This document shows, piece after piece, positions 16,733 to 24,535 of a DNA stretch of 64,000 nt. The number at the start of each line of letters is the position of its first letter. Within the stretch, counting starts at the first letter, position 1. This DNA is from Roseobacter sp. MED193 (GTDB lineage Bacteria; Pseudomonadota; Alphaproteobacteria; Rhodobacterales; Rhodobacteraceae). A program made the translations under genes and the position numbers. The notes beneath the pieces are model-generated. The model had not been told where the DNA came from. It worked only from the letters and a program-made list of their open reading frames with translations, and ran no database searches. Location: assembly GCF_000152965.1 (NCBI RefSeq), contig NZ_CH902583.1, positions 1,790,764 through 1,854,763 on the forward strand. Reading direction: 5' to 3'.

Positions 16733-17908
16733 ATGAAACGCACTTTGCTTGCAGGAATGGTTTCTGCATTGGCACTGGCTTCGGCCGCCGCTGCAGACAT
16801 CAAAATTGCCCATATCTATGGCAAGACCGGCCCGTTTGAGGCCTATGCCAAACAAAGCCACGACGGTCTGATGCTGGGGCTGGAATATGCCACCGGCGGC
16901 ACCATGGAGATCAATGGTGAGCCGATCGTGATGATCGAAAAAGACACTCAGCTGAAACCGGAAAACGGCAAGGCACTGCTCGAAGAAGCCTATGGTGACG
17001 ACGAAGTCGACCTGGCGATTGGTCCGGTCAGCTCAGGCGTGGCCCTGGCGATGCTGCCAGTTGCCGAAGAGTATGAAAAGATCCTGATCGTTGAGCCCGC
17101 CGTGGCCGACAGCATCACCGGTGCCAACTGGAACCGCTATATCTTCCGCACCTCGCGCAACTCGTCGCAGGACGCGGTTTCCAGTGCCATTGCGCTGGCT
17201 GGTGACAACGTCAAGATCGCCACTCTTGCGCAGGACTATGCCTTTGGTCGCGACGGCATCGCCGCCTTCCGCGAGGCCCTGGCGTCTCAGGGGATCGAGA
17301 TCGTCCACGAGGAATACGCGCCCACAGATACCACCGACTTCACCGCAGCAGGGGAACGCATTTTTAATGCGATGAAAGATCTGGACGGCACCAAGAAGCT
17401 CTTTGTGATTTGGGCCGGCGGTGGCAACCCACTGGGCAAAATCCACGCGATGGATCCGGGCCGCTTTGGCATCGAATTTGCAGGCGTTGGCAATATCCTC
17501 GCGGCGCTGAAAGGCTTCAAAGACTATGAAGGCATGGAAGGTGGCACCTATTACTACTACGAACTGCCTGACAATCCGGTGAACGACTGGCTGGTCAAAA
17601 CCCATTTTGAACGCTTTGACAGCCCACCGGATTTCTTCACTGCAGGTGGCATGGCCGCAGGCATTGCCGCTGTTGAGGCGATCCGCAAGGCAGGCTCCAC
17701 CGATACCGAAGAGCTGATCACCGCGATGGAAGGCATGGAGTGGGAAACCCCCAAAGGCACCATGAAATTCCGCGCAGAAGACCACCAGGCACTGCAAACC
17801 ATGTACCACTTCAAGCTAACCGTACAGGATGGCGTTGAATGGGCAGTACCGGAACTGGTGCGCGAGCTGAGCATCGAAGAGATGCCGATCCCGATCCGCA
17901 ACCAATAA
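16733..17908 (+). CDS. Liv-type ABC transporter substrate-binding protein
   Basis: Periplasmic binding protein of the branched-chain amino acid/aromatic acid type, 391 residues. A Sec signal peptide is evident (MKRTLLAGMVSALALASAAAA, cleavage near AAA-DIK). The mature domain begins DIKIAHIYGKTGPFEAYAKQ and has the two-lobe pattern of the Peripla_BP_6 family. The ATG at 16733 has a strong GGGAGGAA site. Members of this family bind leucine-type amino acids, urea, amides or benzoate-type aromatics. The position after hpaD and an aromatic decarboxylase favours an aromatic ligand, by inference. A strong hairpin lies right after the gene. Confidence 0.9.
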   Translation: MKRTLLAGMVSALALASAAAADIKIAHIYGKTGPFEAYAKQSHDGLMLGLEYATGGTMEINGEPIVMIEKDTQLKPENGKALLEEAYGDDEVDLAIGPVSSGVALAMLPVAEEYEKILIVEPAVADSITGANWNRYIFRTSRNSSQDAVSSAIALAGDNVKIATLAQDYAFGRDGIAAFREALASQGIEIVHEEYAPTDTTDFTAAGERIFNAMKDLDGTKKLFVIWAGGGNPLGKIHAMDPGRFGIEFAGVGNILAALKGFKDYEGMEGGTYYYYELPDNPVNDWLVKTHFERFDSPPDFFTAGGMAAGIAAVEAIRKAGSTDTEELITAMEGMEWETPKGTMKFRAEDHQALQTMYHFKLTVQDGVEWAVPELVRELSIEEMPIPIRNQ

Positions 17909-17926
17909 GCCTTAAACACTCCAGTC

Positions 17927-17959
17927 CCATGGCCCAAGGATCCCCTCTTTGGGCCATGG
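17927..17959 (+). other. strong intergenic hairpin after the binding-protein gene
   Basis: CCATGGCCCAA at 17927-17937 pairs perfectly with TTGGGCCATGG at 17949-17959 (11 bp, 11-base loop), 19 bases after the stop. There is no T-run. Hairpins at this position in ABC operons commonly protect the binding-protein message and dampen read-through to the membrane genes, which would explain the usual excess of binding protein. Confidence 0.75.
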
Positions 17960-18061
17960 CCTTCAGCAGAGGGTGCCCGCCCCCTGGTCTGCCCCTTCTC
18001 TCAGAAAAGCCACGCAGTCGCCCCAGCGGCTCGGGCCATCAGAGAACACTCCGAGATCAAT

Positions 18062-18838
18062 ATGACAGAACCCATTCTGAAGACCCGTGACCTGACCGTC
18101 CGATTTGGGGGCCATGTGGCCGTTGATGCCGTCACCTGCGCCTTCAATGCTGGTGAGCTCACCGCAATTGTTGGCCCCAATGGCGCAGGAAAGACCACCT
18201 ATTTCAACCTGATTTCCGGCCAGATCCCGGCCTCGGAAGGCTCGGTTTCGCTGCGTGGCCACGACATCACGCGCGCCTCAGTCTCTGCCCGCACCAAGGC
18301 AGGCATTGGCCGCGCCTTTCAGCTCACCAATCTGTTCCCCGGACTTTCAGTACTGGAAAACCTGCGACTGGTGATCCAGGCCAAACTGGGACGTGGCTTT
18401 AACCTCTGGTCCATGGTCGCCCGCCATCAAGATCTGACAGATAAGGCCGAGGAGATCCTTGCCCGGGTGCGACTGCTCGATCAACGAGATCAGGTGGTCT
18501 CTGAACTGTCCCACGGCAATCAGCGCAAGCTCGAGGTCGCCCTGCTGATCGCCCAAGATCCGGATGTCTATATGTTTGACGAACCAACCGCGGGCATGAG
18601 CGTCGATGAGGCCCCGGTGGTGCTGGATCTGATTGCAGAGCTGAAGGAACAAAAAGACCGCAGTATTCTGCTGGTCGAACACAAGATGGACGTGATCCGC
18701 AGCCTCGCCGACCGCATCATCGTCTTGCACAACGGCGCCCTGGCCGCAGATGGTGCCCCGGCCGAAGTCATGGCCTCGGATGTGGTCCAAGAAGCCTATA
18801 TGGGCCGTGGTCTCGAAGGAATTCTCGCCGATGTCTGA
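18062..18838 (+). CDS. Liv-type ABC transporter ATPase (LivG-like)
   Basis: Cytoplasmic ATPase, 258 residues. Walker A is GPNGAGKTT, the signature LSHGNQRKLEVA and Walker B VYMFDEPTAG; the LSHGNQ variant and the C-terminal VVQEAYMGRGLEGI are characteristic of LivG. It pairs with the LivF-like protein to form the heterodimer driving uptake. Its stop overlaps the LivF-like start by eight bases, so the two are translationally coupled. Confidence 0.92.
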   Translation: MTEPILKTRDLTVRFGGHVAVDAVTCAFNAGELTAIVGPNGAGKTTYFNLISGQIPASEGSVSLRGHDITRASVSARTKAGIGRAFQLTNLFPGLSVLENLRLVIQAKLGRGFNLWSMVARHQDLTDKAEEILARVRLLDQRDQVVSELSHGNQRKLEVALLIAQDPDVYMFDEPTAGMSVDEAPVVLDLIAELKEQKDRSILLVEHKMDVIRSLADRIIVLHNGALAADGAPAEVMASDVVQEAYMGRGLEGILADV

Positions 18839-19553
18839 TTCCATTCTGACGCTGGAGGGCGTCTATACAAACATAGCCCAGTACCATATTCTGCAGGGCG
18901 TTGATCTGGTGGTGCCCCGTGGCGGCGTCACCATGCTGCTGGGGCGCAATGGCGTGGGCAAGACAACCACCTTGCGCACCGTGATTGGCCATTGGCGCGC
19001 CCATCAGGGGCGGATCCTGTTTGATGGAGAAGACATCACCAAAATGCCGACGCCTGCCATTGCACGGCTTGGGCTTGGCTTTGTCCCCGAAGACATGGGT
19101 ATTTTTGCCGACCTGACGGTCGAGGAAAACATGACCCTTGCTGCGGTGTCCGGCCCAATCAACTCCGGTCGATTGGATTGGATCTTTACCGCCTTCCCGC
19201 CGCTCAAGACCTTTTGGAAGTCCGACGCCGGCACCCTGTCGGGAGGGCAGAAGCAGATGTTGTCGATTGCCCGCGCTATGGTAGAGGAGCGTAAGCTCTA
19301 CCTGATTGATGAACCCACCAAGGGCCTTGCCCCTGCGATCATCTCCACCATGGCCAAGGCACTGAAAGACTTAAAAAACCAGGGTTCATCCGTGCTCTTG
19401 GTAGAACAGAACTTTGCCGTTGCAAAAGCACTGGGAGACAGTGCCAATGTGATGGATGATGGCCGGATGATCTGGGCCGGAGAAATGGACGAACTGAGCC
19501 GGGACGCAGCCCTGCAGGAACGGCTCATGGGCCTCAGCATGGAGACGCACTAA
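18831..19553 (+). CDS. Liv-type ABC transporter ATPase (LivF-like)
   Basis: Second ATPase subunit, 240 residues. Walker A is GRNGVGKTT, the signature LSGGQKQMLSIA and Walker B LYLIDEPTKGLAP. I chose the ATG at 18831 (MSDSILTLEGVYTN) inside the end of the LivG-like gene; longer frames add residues that match nothing in the family. The permease genes follow after 82 bp. Confidence 0.92.
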   Translation: MSDSILTLEGVYTNIAQYHILQGVDLVVPRGGVTMLLGRNGVGKTTTLRTVIGHWRAHQGRILFDGEDITKMPTPAIARLGLGFVPEDMGIFADLTVEENMTLAAVSGPINSGRLDWIFTAFPPLKTFWKSDAGTLSGGQKQMLSIARAMVEERKLYLIDEPTKGLAPAIISTMAKALKDLKNQGSSVLLVEQNFAVAKALGDSANVMDDGRMIWAGEMDELSRDAALQERLMGLSMETH

Positions 19554-19635
19554 TGCTCCTTTCCACTCCGCTGCCTCAAACGACCACTTGGCTGACACCT
19601 GGATCCCCCCCCAATAGACCTCAGGAGGCCCAGAC

Positions 19636-20667
19636 ATGAGCGCCGCTCCCGAACACGCCCCTACCATGGCCCAGACCACCTTGGCCGAGCGCCTTGGCCC
19701 CTATATGCCCGTGCTGCTGGTACCGCTGTTGGCCTTGGCAGGCTTTCTCGCCATCATGAACCCGGCCAGCTGGCTGACGCTCACGGTTTCAGGCCTCGCA
19801 ATGGGTATGATGATCTTTATCATGGCATCAGGCCTCACCTTGGTCTTTGGGCTGATGGATGTGATCAACTTTGGCCATGGCGCCTTTGTCTCGGTTGGGG
19901 CCTTTGTAGGCATCACCGTCTTGATGACCCTCGGCCACATGACCCAAGCACCCTCCCTAATGCTAAATCTCGGAGCTGTCTTGCTGGCTGTCCTTGGAGC
20001 CATGTTGGCCACTGGCGCCATGGGCTGGGCCTTTGAAAAAGTCATTGTCGCGCCCGTTTATGGCCATCACCTAAAACAGATCCTCGTCACCATGGGCGGG
20101 CTCATCGTGGTGGAACAGCTAATCATCGTGCTCTGGGGCCCCGAAGAGATCTATTTCAACCGCCCCGAGGCCCTGAAAGGCGCCATCACCTTTGCTGGGG
20201 CCGCGATCGAGAAATACCGGCTGGTCGCTGTCGCCGTGGGCCTGGCAGTCTTTGCCGCTATGCGCTGGGTGCTGCGCCGGACCAAGATCGGCTTGATCGT
20301 GCGCGCCGGTGTAGAAAACGGCGAGATGGTGCAGGCCCTTGGCTATCGGCTAAAACTGGTCTTTGTCGGAGTCTTTATTGCCGGCTCTGCCCTCGCAGGT
20401 CTTGGTGGCGTCATGTGGGCGCTCTACCAAGAGGTGATCACCGCCCATATGGGAAATCATGCGATGATCCTGATCTTTATTGTGGTGATCATCGGCGGGC
20501 TTGGCTCAGTTGAAGGCTGCTTTATTGGCGCTCTCCTGGTGGGGCTGATGCAGAACTACATCGCCTTTATCGAACCCAAGGCAGCCCTCATTTCCAATAT
20601 TGCCCTGATGGTCACCATTCTGATGTGGCGCCCTATGGGCATGATTCCGGTGGTAAAAGCAAAATGA
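19636..20667 (+). CDS. Liv-type ABC transporter permease (LivH-like)
   Basis: Inner-membrane permease of 343 residues with about eight to nine hydrophobic helices. ASGLTLVFGLMDVINFGHGA is the diagnostic LivH segment, and the EAA-like region LRRTKIGLIVRAGVENGEMV follows in the second half. The ATG at 19636 has a strong AGGAGG site. An N-terminal extension of about 45 residues precedes the usual LivH core. The stop overlaps the LivM-like start (ATGA). Confidence 0.92.
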   Translation: MSAAPEHAPTMAQTTLAERLGPYMPVLLVPLLALAGFLAIMNPASWLTLTVSGLAMGMMIFIMASGLTLVFGLMDVINFGHGAFVSVGAFVGITVLMTLGHMTQAPSLMLNLGAVLLAVLGAMLATGAMGWAFEKVIVAPVYGHHLKQILVTMGGLIVVEQLIIVLWGPEEIYFNRPEALKGAITFAGAAIEKYRLVAVAVGLAVFAAMRWVLRRTKIGLIVRAGVENGEMVQALGYRLKLVFVGVFIAGSALAGLGGVMWALYQEVITAHMGNHAMILIFIVVIIGGLGSVEGCFIGALLVGLMQNYIAFIEPKAALISNIALMVTILMWRPMGMIPVVKAK

Positions 20668-21734
20668 TCCGCTCTCTTCTCTCTGGCGATATGCCGCGTT
20701 CCCTGCCACTGGCGCTGATCCTCGGCGGCATTCTGATCTGTCTGGCACTGGCACCATTTTTGTTTCCCGGCGTGCGCACTGTTGATACCGCTGCCCGGAT
20801 CTGCATCTTTATCGTGCTGGTGGCCAGCTATGATCTGCTCTTGGGTTACGGCGGTATCGTCAGTTTTGCCCATACCATGTTCTTTGGCATCGGCGCCTAT
20901 GGCGTTGCCCTGACCTCGGTCCATATGGGGCGCGGCTTTGATGCCATCGCCATCGGCGCCCTGGCTGGCGCTGGCCTGGCGGCGGCTCTGGCCTTGCTGA
21001 TCGGGCTGTTTTCACTGCGGGTACGGGCCATCTTCTTTGCCATGATCACCCTCGCCGTGGCCTCCGCTGTGGCGGTGCTGGTCAGCCAGCTCTCTGGCCT
21101 CACCGGGGGCGAAGATGGCCTCACCTTCAAAACCCCACGCCAGCTGGGCCCCGCCTTCAAATTTGGCAAAGAGATGTTTGACGGCAGCCTCTTTGGGGTC
21201 AAACTCAACGGCAAACTCTTGGCCTATTACTTCGTGTTCATTGGAGCGACCCTGCTGTTTCTGGCGCTGCTACGGGTGGTGAACTCTCCCTTTGGCCGGG
21301 TGTTGCAGGCGATCCGAGAAAATGACTTTCGCGCTGAATCCATTGGTTACCGGGTGGTCTACTACCGTGTCGCCGCCACCTGCCTCTCAGCGGCAATTGC
21401 GGCACTGGCGGGCTCTCTTTATGCGGTCTGGCTACGCTATGTAGGCCCCGACACCGTGCTGTCGATGGAACTGATGATTGATATCCTGCTCATGGTGGTC
21501 ATTGGCGGCATGGGCACGCTCTATGGCGCGATGATCGGCGCCACCCTGTTTGTGCTGGCACAGAACTACCTGCAAAACCTGATGGGCGCCGCCTCTCATC
21601 TGGTAGAGGGACTACCGCTGCTGCCCGAACTGCTCAGCGCCGACCGTTGGCTGCTCTGGCTGGGCGTGCTGTTTATCCTCAGCGTTTACTTCTTCCCAAC
21701 GGGTGTTGTGGGTCGATTGCGCGAAAACCGCTAG
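20664..21734 (+). CDS. Liv-type ABC transporter permease (LivM-like)
   Basis: Second permease, 356 residues with about nine to ten predicted helices. LLGYGGIVSFAHTMFFGIGA and VINSPFGRVLQAIRENDFRA-type segments (here VVNSPFGRVLQAIREND) are the LivM hallmarks. The start is the ATG at 20664, overlapping the previous stop by four bases. It ends the Liv-type set. The 335 bases that follow hold several hairpins and a copy of a repeat rather than a gene. Confidence 0.92.
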   Translation: MIRSLLSGDMPRSLPLALILGGILICLALAPFLFPGVRTVDTAARICIFIVLVASYDLLLGYGGIVSFAHTMFFGIGAYGVALTSVHMGRGFDAIAIGALAGAGLAAALALLIGLFSLRVRAIFFAMITLAVASAVAVLVSQLSGLTGGEDGLTFKTPRQLGPAFKFGKEMFDGSLFGVKLNGKLLAYYFVFIGATLLFLALLRVVNSPFGRVLQAIRENDFRAESIGYRVVYYRVAATCLSAAIAALAGSLYAVWLRYVGPDTVLSMELMIDILLMVVIGGMGTLYGAMIGATLFVLAQNYLQNLMGAASHLVEGLPLLPELLSADRWLLWLGVLFILSVYFFPTGVVGRLRENR

Positions 21735-21798
21735 CCCGGCCTTTGCTTTTTGCGAGGCCAGCTGCGAGATGCCACCAGCGGGTCGCTTCCGTTCGCGG

Positions 21799-21847
21799 GT
21801 CAAGGGCCGCTGTAAGCGGCCGCGCGCCAGCGCGGTTCACCCTTGAC
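21799..21847 (+). repeat. three-way-junction-like inverted repeat
   Basis: An outer stem, GTCAAGGG at 21799-21806 with CCCTTGAC at 21840-21847, encloses two hairpins: CCGC-TGTAA-GCGG and CGCGC-GCCA-GCGCG (21821-21834). All stems are perfect. It lies 65 bases after the last Liv gene. The function is unknown. Confidence 0.7.
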
Positions 21848-21878
21848 GCGCAGCTCTTTTGCAAACTTAAAGCAGGCA

Positions 21879-21903
21879 CCTCAGGGCAGACCTGCCCCTG
21901 AGG
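21879..21903 (+). other. hairpin
   Basis: CCTCAGGGCAG and CTGCCCCTGAGG pair with one bulged base and a two-base gap between arms, so the top pairs open to make the loop. There is no T-run, so it is a weak terminator candidate only. Confidence 0.55.
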
Positions 21904-21961
21904 GCCGTCTCAGCCAGATTGTCTTTCTTTTGCACGCGCCAACTGTGCCTGCTTGCGGAAC

Positions 21962-22040
21962 CAGCACCGCGACAGCGGTGCTGGGCCCAACGGGAATGGA
22001 TGGATCTTTGATCCACCCCCGTTCCGGGCGGGAGCCCCCC
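21962..22040 (+). repeat. three-hairpin intergenic repeat, copy A
   Basis: Order: hairpin 1 (CAGCACCGC-GACA-GCGGTGCTG, 21962-21983), linker GGCCCAACGGG, hairpin 2 (TGGATC-TTT-GATCCA, 22001-22015, with outer AACGGG/CCCGTT pairing), then GGGCGGGAGCCCCCC, whose GGGC-GGGA-GCCC can form hairpin 3. Stems differ from the other copies but linker, loops and tail are shared. It sits between two convergent genes. Confidence 0.85.
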
Positions 22041-22069
22041 TTTTGTTAAGAGCAGGCTTGCTCCGCGCC

Positions 22070-23734
22070 TTAGCGCAGCAGCTTGCCCTCGGGCCAACTC
22101 AAGGTGGTCTCCAGCCGGATCAGCTTGTCCTCTCCCGGAGCCAGATCGAACTCCCAGGCCAGGATACCGCGCTGCTTATCGACATTCTCCTCGCTGACGC
22201 TTGGCTGGGCACTCCAGGTAATCTCCAGATCTTCCTGCTCGCTATAGGGCACGCGATCCAGCAGGCGCAGCGGCCAGGTCTCGCCCGTCAGGTTCGCCAC
22301 AGAGATCTCCACGACCTCTTCCTGCTGATTGCTACGCGAAATCACCCCACGCTCACCTTCGCTTTTCTGCAAGACATCCCGTGTCAAGCGCAGGCCGTGA
22401 AGAGCACCAAAGCCCAGTTCAGCTTCTTGACCAACCGCCAGTCTTTCGAACTTCGAAAAGGTCACCAACTTGCCATCCACAAACATCGGCACCCGATGGC
22501 TTTCCAGCAGGTCACCGTCAAAATCATTGGTAAACTTCGCCACCCTATAGGCGGTTTCATCCCGCATCGGCACCGCAACTGCCAGCAGCTCGGCCTCTGT
22601 GGTCAGACTGTCCATCTCAAGCTTCAGAATATCCGGACCTGAGGCAATGGAGACAGGATGGGAAAATTGATAGGTGGCCCCGGGACCGCTGGTATCCGCC
22701 CCCCAGTGCACGCCGCCAGCGGCCTCTTCCATGATGATGGGTTCGACAATTGGCTCCGCCAGAAGTCCAACTTGGGATTCATCATATGTTGCAAATTCCT
22801 GGCTGCGCATTTTGGGTTCCGGGCGCGGATCCTGCAGCCACCGTTGCTGGGCGTTGATGTGGGAAGGTGTCCCGCGCTCCCCCGGTACCAGGGTCGATAT
22901 CGTCAGATCGATACCTGACCAGTTCTCGCCAGTTTCTTGCCAGAGGTTGAACCCACGCTTCAGTTCGAGCTCGGGGGTCTCACCCGTGTTCAAATGCCAC
23001 TCATAACTTGGCTGCGAGGACGCGTACCCACTGGTGAAATAGTTCAGCTCCAGCTTGCCGGGCCCTGCTTGGGTCACATCCACCTCAATCACCAGGTAGT
23101 ACCGGTTGGCATCCTCAACCGCGATGGCTGCCAGGGCCCGTTCAGCATCTTTCAGCTCCTCTGCAAGATCCTCCAGCTGATCCTCGATGGCGCGGGCGCG
23201 AATCTGCGCCTCCAACGCCTGCTTGCCTGCGGCACCGGCCTCCGTTGCGATCATCCGGGTGATATCGCGCAGGGCCTCCGCGCCTGCCTCTGCCAGACCC
23301 TCATTGCTGCCCAGCTGCTGCAAAAACCCAATCGCCGTCTGGGCCGCCGCCGCTTCGCTCTCGGCCCGGCTTGCCTCATCGCGAACCGCCTGAATACGGG
23401 TCTCAACCTCTTTGATCACCGCCTCAGCCGCCAGAACCTCTGGGTCGTCAGCGCGCCGGGGCGGCACGCCATCCTCACGGAACAACACCGCAGTCTGTCG
23501 CGCCCCGGTCAGATCCATTTGCAGCGTTTCCAGATCCGCCGAATAGGGAATATTGCTCAGGATCAGACGATGCTGGCCGATTGGCAGATCAAACTCTGCA
23601 TGGCGGGTGATCGCAGCAACCATTGGGTAGACCGTAACCTCGGTCACCCTGCTGTTGACCGTAATGTCATCGGCCCAGGCGAGGCTGGCAACCGAACTCG
23701 CCAGTAGCGACAGCAAGAAAAGGGAAAAACGCAT
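22070..23734 (-). CDS. DUF4139 (mucoidy inhibitor MuiA-like) protein, exported
   Basis: A 554-residue protein with a signal peptide (MRFSLFLLSLLASSVASLAWA, then DDITVNS). The N-terminal DUF4140-type part reads VTEVTVYPMVAAITRHAEF, a long alanine/glutamate-rich coiled coil spans about 100-210, and the C-terminal DUF4139 domain follows with the KRGFNLWQETGENWSGIDLT segment. The expected location is the periplasm. The biochemical function of this family is not established; the name comes from a mucoidy phenotype in other bacteria. The ATG at 23734 has only a weak GAG site. It is convergent with the Liv operon and stands alone. Confidence 0.85.
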   Translation of the reverse strand: MRFSLFLLSLLASSVASLAWADDITVNSRVTEVTVYPMVAAITRHAEFDLPIGQHRLILSNIPYSADLETLQMDLTGARQTAVLFREDGVPPRRADDPEVLAAEAVIKEVETRIQAVRDEASRAESEAAAAQTAIGFLQQLGSNEGLAEAGAEALRDITRMIATEAGAAGKQALEAQIRARAIEDQLEDLAEELKDAERALAAIAVEDANRYYLVIEVDVTQAGPGKLELNYFTSGYASSQPSYEWHLNTGETPELELKRGFNLWQETGENWSGIDLTISTLVPGERGTPSHINAQQRWLQDPRPEPKMRSQEFATYDESQVGLLAEPIVEPIIMEEAAGGVHWGADTSGPGATYQFSHPVSIASGPDILKLEMDSLTTEAELLAVAVPMRDETAYRVAKFTNDFDGDLLESHRVPMFVDGKLVTFSKFERLAVGQEAELGFGALHGLRLTRDVLQKSEGERGVISRSNQQEEVVEISVANLTGETWPLRLLDRVPYSEQEDLEITWSAQPSVSEENVDKQRGILAWEFDLAPGEDKLIRLETTLSWPEGKLLR

Positions 23735-24042
23735 GAATATCTCACAATCAGGTTTGGAGCGCAGGCCCTGTTCGCCCGCCCCGGACCGGGGCAGCAGCCG
23801 ACCTGCCTAATTGCCCTGATAGTAGAGTCTCCCAACGCAGATGAAAGCAACAGTTGCTCGCGCACCGCGATCTGGCACAAATTTGCCAAAGCTCTGCCAG
23901 CCAGATGCAGAAAACAAAAACGGCGCCATTCTGGCACCGTTTTGATCCGCAGGGGCCGCCGCCATCATAGGGCGCTGCCGCTGGCAATGTTGTGATCTGC
24001 GCAGGGGCTTCCAGCCGGGCAGAACCTCGGGCGAGGCTCAGA
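23735..24042. other. 308-bp gene-free spacer with a terminator
   Basis: No plausible protein. The only clear element is the terminator of the small gene at 24043-24408. The segment next to the DUF4139 gene should contain its promoter, but I cannot point to good -35 and -10 boxes. Confidence 0.5.
23917..23943 (-). terminator. rho-independent terminator
   Basis: On the minus strand AAAACGG and CCGTTTT, extended inward by GCC/GGC, form a hairpin followed by TTTTTGTTTTC. It lies 100 bases beyond the stop of the 121-residue gene and would end its transcript before the DUF4139 gene. Confidence 0.75.
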
Positions 24043-24408
24043 TCAGTGCTGCACCCCACCCAGCTGGCGCCCGGGCTTGCGCACGGGCAGCACCCGCTTG
24101 AAACGCTCCTCCAAATCCTTGGAAGGGAACCCCAGGAAAGCGCAGTTACAGATTTGCACATGGCTGGCTGAGTCATAGATGTGCATATGGCCTTTGCTGC
24201 GCTTCATGTAGAAACCAGCAACCTTTAAGCCGCTGCGCAGCTCCGACCAGGTCTTGGCCTTTTGAAACTGCGGTGTCAGCAAAATACGCAGCTGGATCGC
24301 CATTTCAGTATCCATACGGTCCTGATCGCTGGCGCTGGACCAGGCGGTCTGCTGCAGGGATGCGTCCCCGGTTGTCACTGTTTCGCGTTCAAAGTCTTTC
24401 GAGTACAT
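24043..24408 (-). CDS. conserved-looking hypothetical protein, 121 aa
   Basis: A 121-residue cytoplasmic protein with no signal peptide or membrane helix, start MYSKDFERETVTTG. Codon use matches the neighbours, a GGGGACG site precedes the ATG at 24408, and a terminator follows, so it is a real gene. The segment WSELRSGLKVAGFYMKRSKG followed by HMHIYDSASHVQICN resembles small domains in which a polypeptide distinguishes a helical WxEL repeat and a beta hairpin, but I do not recognise the family. It stands between asd and the DUF4139 gene. No function is proposed. Confidence 0.65.
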   Translation of the reverse strand: MYSKDFERETVTTGDASLQQTAWSSASDQDRMDTEMAIQLRILLTPQFQKAKTWSELRSGLKVAGFYMKRSKGHMHIYDSASHVQICNCAFLGFPSKDLEERFKRVLPVRKPGRQLGGVQH

Positions 24409-24488
24409 GGCTCACGTCCCCTTTTGATATCCAACCCTTAGGATATTGGGTTTTATGGCCAGATTTGGGCAGTCCTGCAAAAGAATAA

Positions 24489-24512
24489 GGGCCGCCTCTT
24501 GCGAAGCGGCCC
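24489..24512 (-). terminator. rho-independent terminator of asd
   Basis: GGGCCGC and GCGGCCC form a 7-bp stem, preceded on the plus strand by AAAAGAATAA, which reads TTATTCTTTT after the hairpin on the minus strand. It lies 24 bases beyond the asd stop. Confidence 0.85.
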
Positions 24513-24535
24513 CCTAACCTAAAGTGTAAAAACCT

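Larger units (their letters stand above)
21735..22069. other. gene-free convergent spacer rich in inverted repeats
   Basis: No reading frame here resembles a protein. The stretch holds a nested hairpin structure (21799-21847), a simple hairpin (21879-21903) and copy A of the three-hairpin repeat (21962-22040). The final GGGAGCCCCCC followed by TTTTGTT may also act as a terminator for the Liv operon. Confidence 0.7.
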
